Notes under the pieces: generated by a model
Seen by the model: only the letters and a program-made list of their open reading frames with translations
Told to the model about the DNA's origin: nothing
Databases searched by the model: none
In this document: piece by piece, positions 6,891-8,487 of the stretch
Layout: each line of letters begins with the position of its first letter
Numbering within the stretch: position 1 is the first letter of the stretch
Position numbers and translations under genes: made by a program
Assembly: GCA_900553265.1 (NCBI GenBank)
Contig: USDD01000107.1
Span: forward strand, 1 to 8,487
Direction: 5' to 3'
DNA length: 8,487 bases
DNA from: an uncultured Eubacteriales bacterium
Lineage (GTDB): Bacteria > Bacillota > Clostridia > Christensenellales > Aristaeellaceae

Positions 6891-6986
6891 TTATTGATAA
6901 TGTACTTTCTTTTCCACAAACGCGAAGTCGACCACCGTGACGGCCACCATGATCAGCAGCAGTACGATGGACAGCAGTTTCTTCAT
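6891..6986 (-). pseudogene. 31-residue remnant ending like a UgpA-type permease
   Basis: This ORF has its own aaggag ribosome binding site 8 nt before the ATG and is the first frame after a good promoter. It starts MKKLLSIVLLL, like a lipoprotein signal peptide or membrane anchor. It ends VVDFAFVEKKVHYQ, which resembles the C-terminus of MalF/UgpA-type permeases (a last helix, then a charged tail with VHY). It ends just before the UgpE-like remnant, where UgpA would be expected. The simplest reading is that a deletion joined the first codons of a substrate-binding-protein gene to the last codons of the UgpA-like gene. A genuine single-pass micropeptide is the alternative. Confidence 0.55.
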
Positions 6987-7057
6987 GTGTGATTCTCCTT
7001 CTCTTTCTTCGTCGTTGAGCGCGGGAACATGTCGTTCGTTTTTCACGCTCCTGCGGC

Positions 7058-7086
7058 ATTATAACGCCTCGGCGGAAGGAAGTCAG
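7058..7086 (-). promoter_or_regulatory. SigA-type promoter of the eroded ugp-like cassette
   Basis: Minus-strand CTGACT (7081-7086) and a perfect TATAAT (7058-7063) are spaced by 17 nt, with the 31-codon ORF about 70 nt downstream. A second, weaker candidate (TTGCCA at 7113-7118, TATTTT at 7090-7095, also 17 nt apart) lies just upstream. The promoter seems intact although every gene behind it is broken. Confidence 0.7.
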
Positions 7087-7181
7087 CATAAAATACACTT
7101 TTGCAGCAAATTTGGCAACGACTTCTTTTCTATTTGATATCGATTTCACATTGCATCCGTTTGTTTTTATTTAGTTTTAGT

Positions 7182-8012
7182 TTAGAATCGGCCTAAATTT
7201 GACAATCGGCATTTCCAAAATTCGGCCAAAAAACAGCGCCCGGACGTCGCGTCAATGTCCGGGCACCGAGCGGATTCTTCTGATTCAGAGAAGCGTGCAG
7301 ATTCCCGCCGCCGCGGCGCTGGCGGGAAGACAGACGGCAAAGTGCAGCGCGTGGGATTTCGCGTACCATCGCCTTCGCGCGCACATTGTTGCCCACAAAG
7401 ACGGTAGTTGTTGCCCGACCAGAACACATTCCGAATCGTCCGACCGGAGCAGGTCCTGAGATACGCCTCCATCGCGCCGTACTCCTCCCGCGGGTCGTGC
7501 CCCGGAAGCGTAAAGCGCTCCGGCGGGAAAGCGGCCTCCAGCATTCTGCGGCTGCCCGCCGCAATTTTGAATCCCAGCACATCCCGCAGCAGCACGAGCC
7601 TTCGCAGAGGATATGCAAAGCGACAGGGCGTAATTCCGCCGTCGATGATCGCCCGCCCCACCGGCACTTCTCCCAGCGCCAGCAGCCGCGTCAGACACGC
7701 CCCGCCCAGGGAGCATCCGTAGGCCGCGTCCAGCCGGGTCACGCCGTGCGCCTTCAGACAGGCAGCCGCTTCGTCCACCGTCTGCTCCACAGAGGTAAAG
7801 TCGCCGGGATATTCCGACCGATGGCCGTCGTAAACCGCCCGATAGACGTGCCATTTCCGCGCAAGCAGGGCAATCGCGCCCTCGAACGCCCATTCCGCCT
7901 CCGCCGTGCAGGGGAAGAACAGCAGCGACCGCTCGTTTCCCCGTCCGCGCTCCAATATCTGCACGGCCCATTCCTCCACATCCGCAAATTCCGCACAGCG
8001 CCGGCGGAGCAT
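7182..8012 (-). pseudogene. Alpha/beta-hydrolase, C-terminal part lost
   Basis: Residues about 17-205 of this frame form a recognisable alpha/beta-hydrolase. The first strand (LLFFPC, 30-35) is followed by the nucleophile elbow YGCSLGG (98-104, Ser101) and a cap-like region, LRRLVLLRDVLGF (136-148). After RTIRNVFWSGNNYRL (191-205) the similarity stops. The remaining 70 codons are Arg/Ser-rich, run through a rho-independent terminator and lack a plausible catalytic-His strand, so the true 3' end is missing or frameshifted. Another frame stops at 7285, just before the terminator, and may contain the original end. The ATG at 8012 has no ribosome binding site; a GTG at 7964 has ggagg 8 nt upstream and would begin the protein at QILERG, which fits the fold better. 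Family assignment is good, substrate unknown (esterase or peptidase-like), and activity unlikely. Confidence 0.75.
7228..7264 (-). terminator. Rho-independent terminator
   Basis: On the minus strand gcccggac (7257-7264) pairs with gtccgggc (7238-7245) as an 8-bp stem around an 11-nt loop, followed by GCTG and six T residues (7228-7233). It lies past the likely original end of the hydrolase gene and separates that unit from the ugp-like remnants. Confidence 0.8.
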
Positions 8013-8087
8013 CCATGGTTAAACGCAACTAACTCGCATTCTCAAAAAAGTCGCTCTCGATTGCCCGCGCAATCCTGCGACATTCTT

Positions 8088-8116
8088 ATTCTATCACTCG
8101 ATCCGGCATAAATCAA
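8088..8116 (-). promoter_or_regulatory. Promoter of the alpha/beta-hydrolase remnant
   Basis: Minus-strand TTGATT (8111-8116) and TAGAAT (8088-8093) are separated by 17 nt. The leader that follows contains a 6-bp hairpin (gattgc-gcgg-gcaatc, about 8059-8074) and a short T6 run about 9 nt later, possibly a weak attenuator. This promoter diverges from the rightward one near 8216. Confidence 0.65.
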
Positions 8117-8212
8117 CCCGACCTGTTTTTAATTTGTTGTAATTCCGTTCCTCCGCAGAGCTCCAAGACCTGAGCGCGCGCAAAGATTTATCCTGCAAAT
8201 TGGAAAGCACCA

Positions 8213-8221
8213 TGGTATACT
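8213..8221 (+). promoter_or_regulatory. Extended -10 promoter of the signal-peptide ORF
   Basis: TGGTATACT fits the extended -10 pattern TGnTATAAT. The -35 position holds only a weak ctgcaa (8193-8198, 17-nt spacing), as is common for extended -10 promoters. The small rightward ORF starts about 50 nt further on. Confidence 0.55.
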
Positions 8222-8273
8222 AACGATGCATTAAGCTCTAAGGAACACGAGATAAACTCAACGAGGCAAATCA

Positions 8274-8360
8274 ATGAAACGGAAAATGATTTTGGCAGTG
8301 CTGTTGGCGATGATCCTGATGGGTATCGGAGGCGCAGCGCTGGCGGCGACCTCAGAATGA
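8274..8360 (+). CDS. 28-residue ORF consisting of a signal peptide
   Basis: The ORF has a plausible gagg ribosome binding site 7 nt before the ATG and its own extended -10 promoter. It encodes MKRKM, a hydrophobic stretch (ILAVLLAMILMGIGGAA) and an AxA-type cleavage site (ALA), then ATSE and a stop. That is a complete Sec signal peptide with almost no mature protein. The likely explanation is a secreted or cell-wall protein gene cut off by a deletion or insertion right after the signal sequence. A real membrane micropeptide is possible. An ATG overlapping the stop (ATGA, 8357) opens a further short frame to 8443 that I cannot assign. Confidence 0.5.
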   Translation: MKRKMILAVLLAMILMGIGGAALAATSE

Positions 8361-8374
8361 CCATTGAACGCGCT

Positions 8375-8421
8375 CTGGCCTTCGCACCATGCCAACGCGT
8401 CGGAAGGACAGCGAAGGCCAG
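8375..8421. repeat. 11-bp inverted repeat after the signal-peptide ORF
   Basis: ctggccttcgc (8375-8385) is the perfect reverse complement of gcgaaggccag (8411-8421), with a 25-nt loop. No T-run follows on either strand, so it is not a clear terminator. It lies 15 nt past the premature stop and may be the edge of a small mobile or palindromic repeat that continues to or beyond the window edge. A smaller inverted repeat, accgc...gcggt, follows at about 8445-8463. Confidence 0.6.
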
Positions 8422-8487
8422 TCGCATGCCTTTAAGGTAACACCGCACAAATGAGGCGGTTGGCCGGCGAATGGATTTTTCGTCAGA

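Noticed and set aside
6868..7149. 93-codon minus-strand frame rich in Arg
   Set aside because: It is a frame-shifted reading of the promoter, leader and 31-codon ORF, with no ribosome binding site or domain.
7186..7227. Three spaced AATCGGC-like motifs
   Set aside because: Imperfect, unevenly spaced and downstream of a terminator with no promoter beside them; too weak to call an operator.
8188..8448. 86-codon minus-strand frame over the signal-peptide ORF
   Set aside because: Antisense to a better-supported small ORF with promoter and ribosome binding site; no domain.

Overview
The window looks like chromosomal DNA from a Bacillota organism of the Clostridia type. The evidence is GC-rich coding sequence, AGGAGG-type ribosome binding sites, SigA-like promoters (TTGACA-17-TATACT), short intergenic gaps and a UgpA/UgpE/GDPD-like gene order. 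The lineage is inferred; no rRNA or tRNA gene is present. All recognisable genes lie on the minus strand except one tiny ORF at the right edge.

Right to left, in the direction of transcription: 8088-8500 is a divergent promoter region. It serves a rightward ORF that is little more than a signal peptide (8274-8360) and a leftward alpha/beta-hydrolase gene whose C-terminal part is lost (to 7182). A rho-independent terminator (7228-7264) closes that unit. Next, a good promoter (7058-7086) drives a graveyard of three adjoining remnants: a 31-codon ORF ending like a UgpA-type permease, a UgpE/MalG-type permease missing its middle, and a glycerophosphodiester phosphodiesterase missing its C-terminus. 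Together they look like an eroded ugp-type uptake cassette.

From 6046 down to 43 lies an apparently intact operon. A near-consensus promoter with a 17-bp inverted repeat just downstream leads into a GH38 alpha-mannosidase (832 aa). A 504-nt non-coding spacer follows, carrying a tandem repeat of 108/108/99 nt plus a partial fourth copy. Then come three tightly packed genes: a HAD phosphatase (266 aa), a deoxyhypusine-synthase-like protein (321 aa) and a PfkB sugar kinase resembling the heptose-7-phosphate kinase domain of HldE (346 aa). A GC-rich hairpin at 1-24 probably ends the transcript.

Working model (inference): the GH38 enzyme frees mannose or a mannosyl-like sugar, and the kinase, HAD phosphatase and DHS-like protein process a sugar phosphate. 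The kinase plus HAD pair recalls the kinase/phosphatase pair of nucleotide-heptose synthesis, but the substrate cannot be told from sequence. The most notable points are this unassigned three-gene module with a DHS-like protein, the large repeat array inside its transcript, and five truncated genes packed into about 2.4 kb beside four intact ones.
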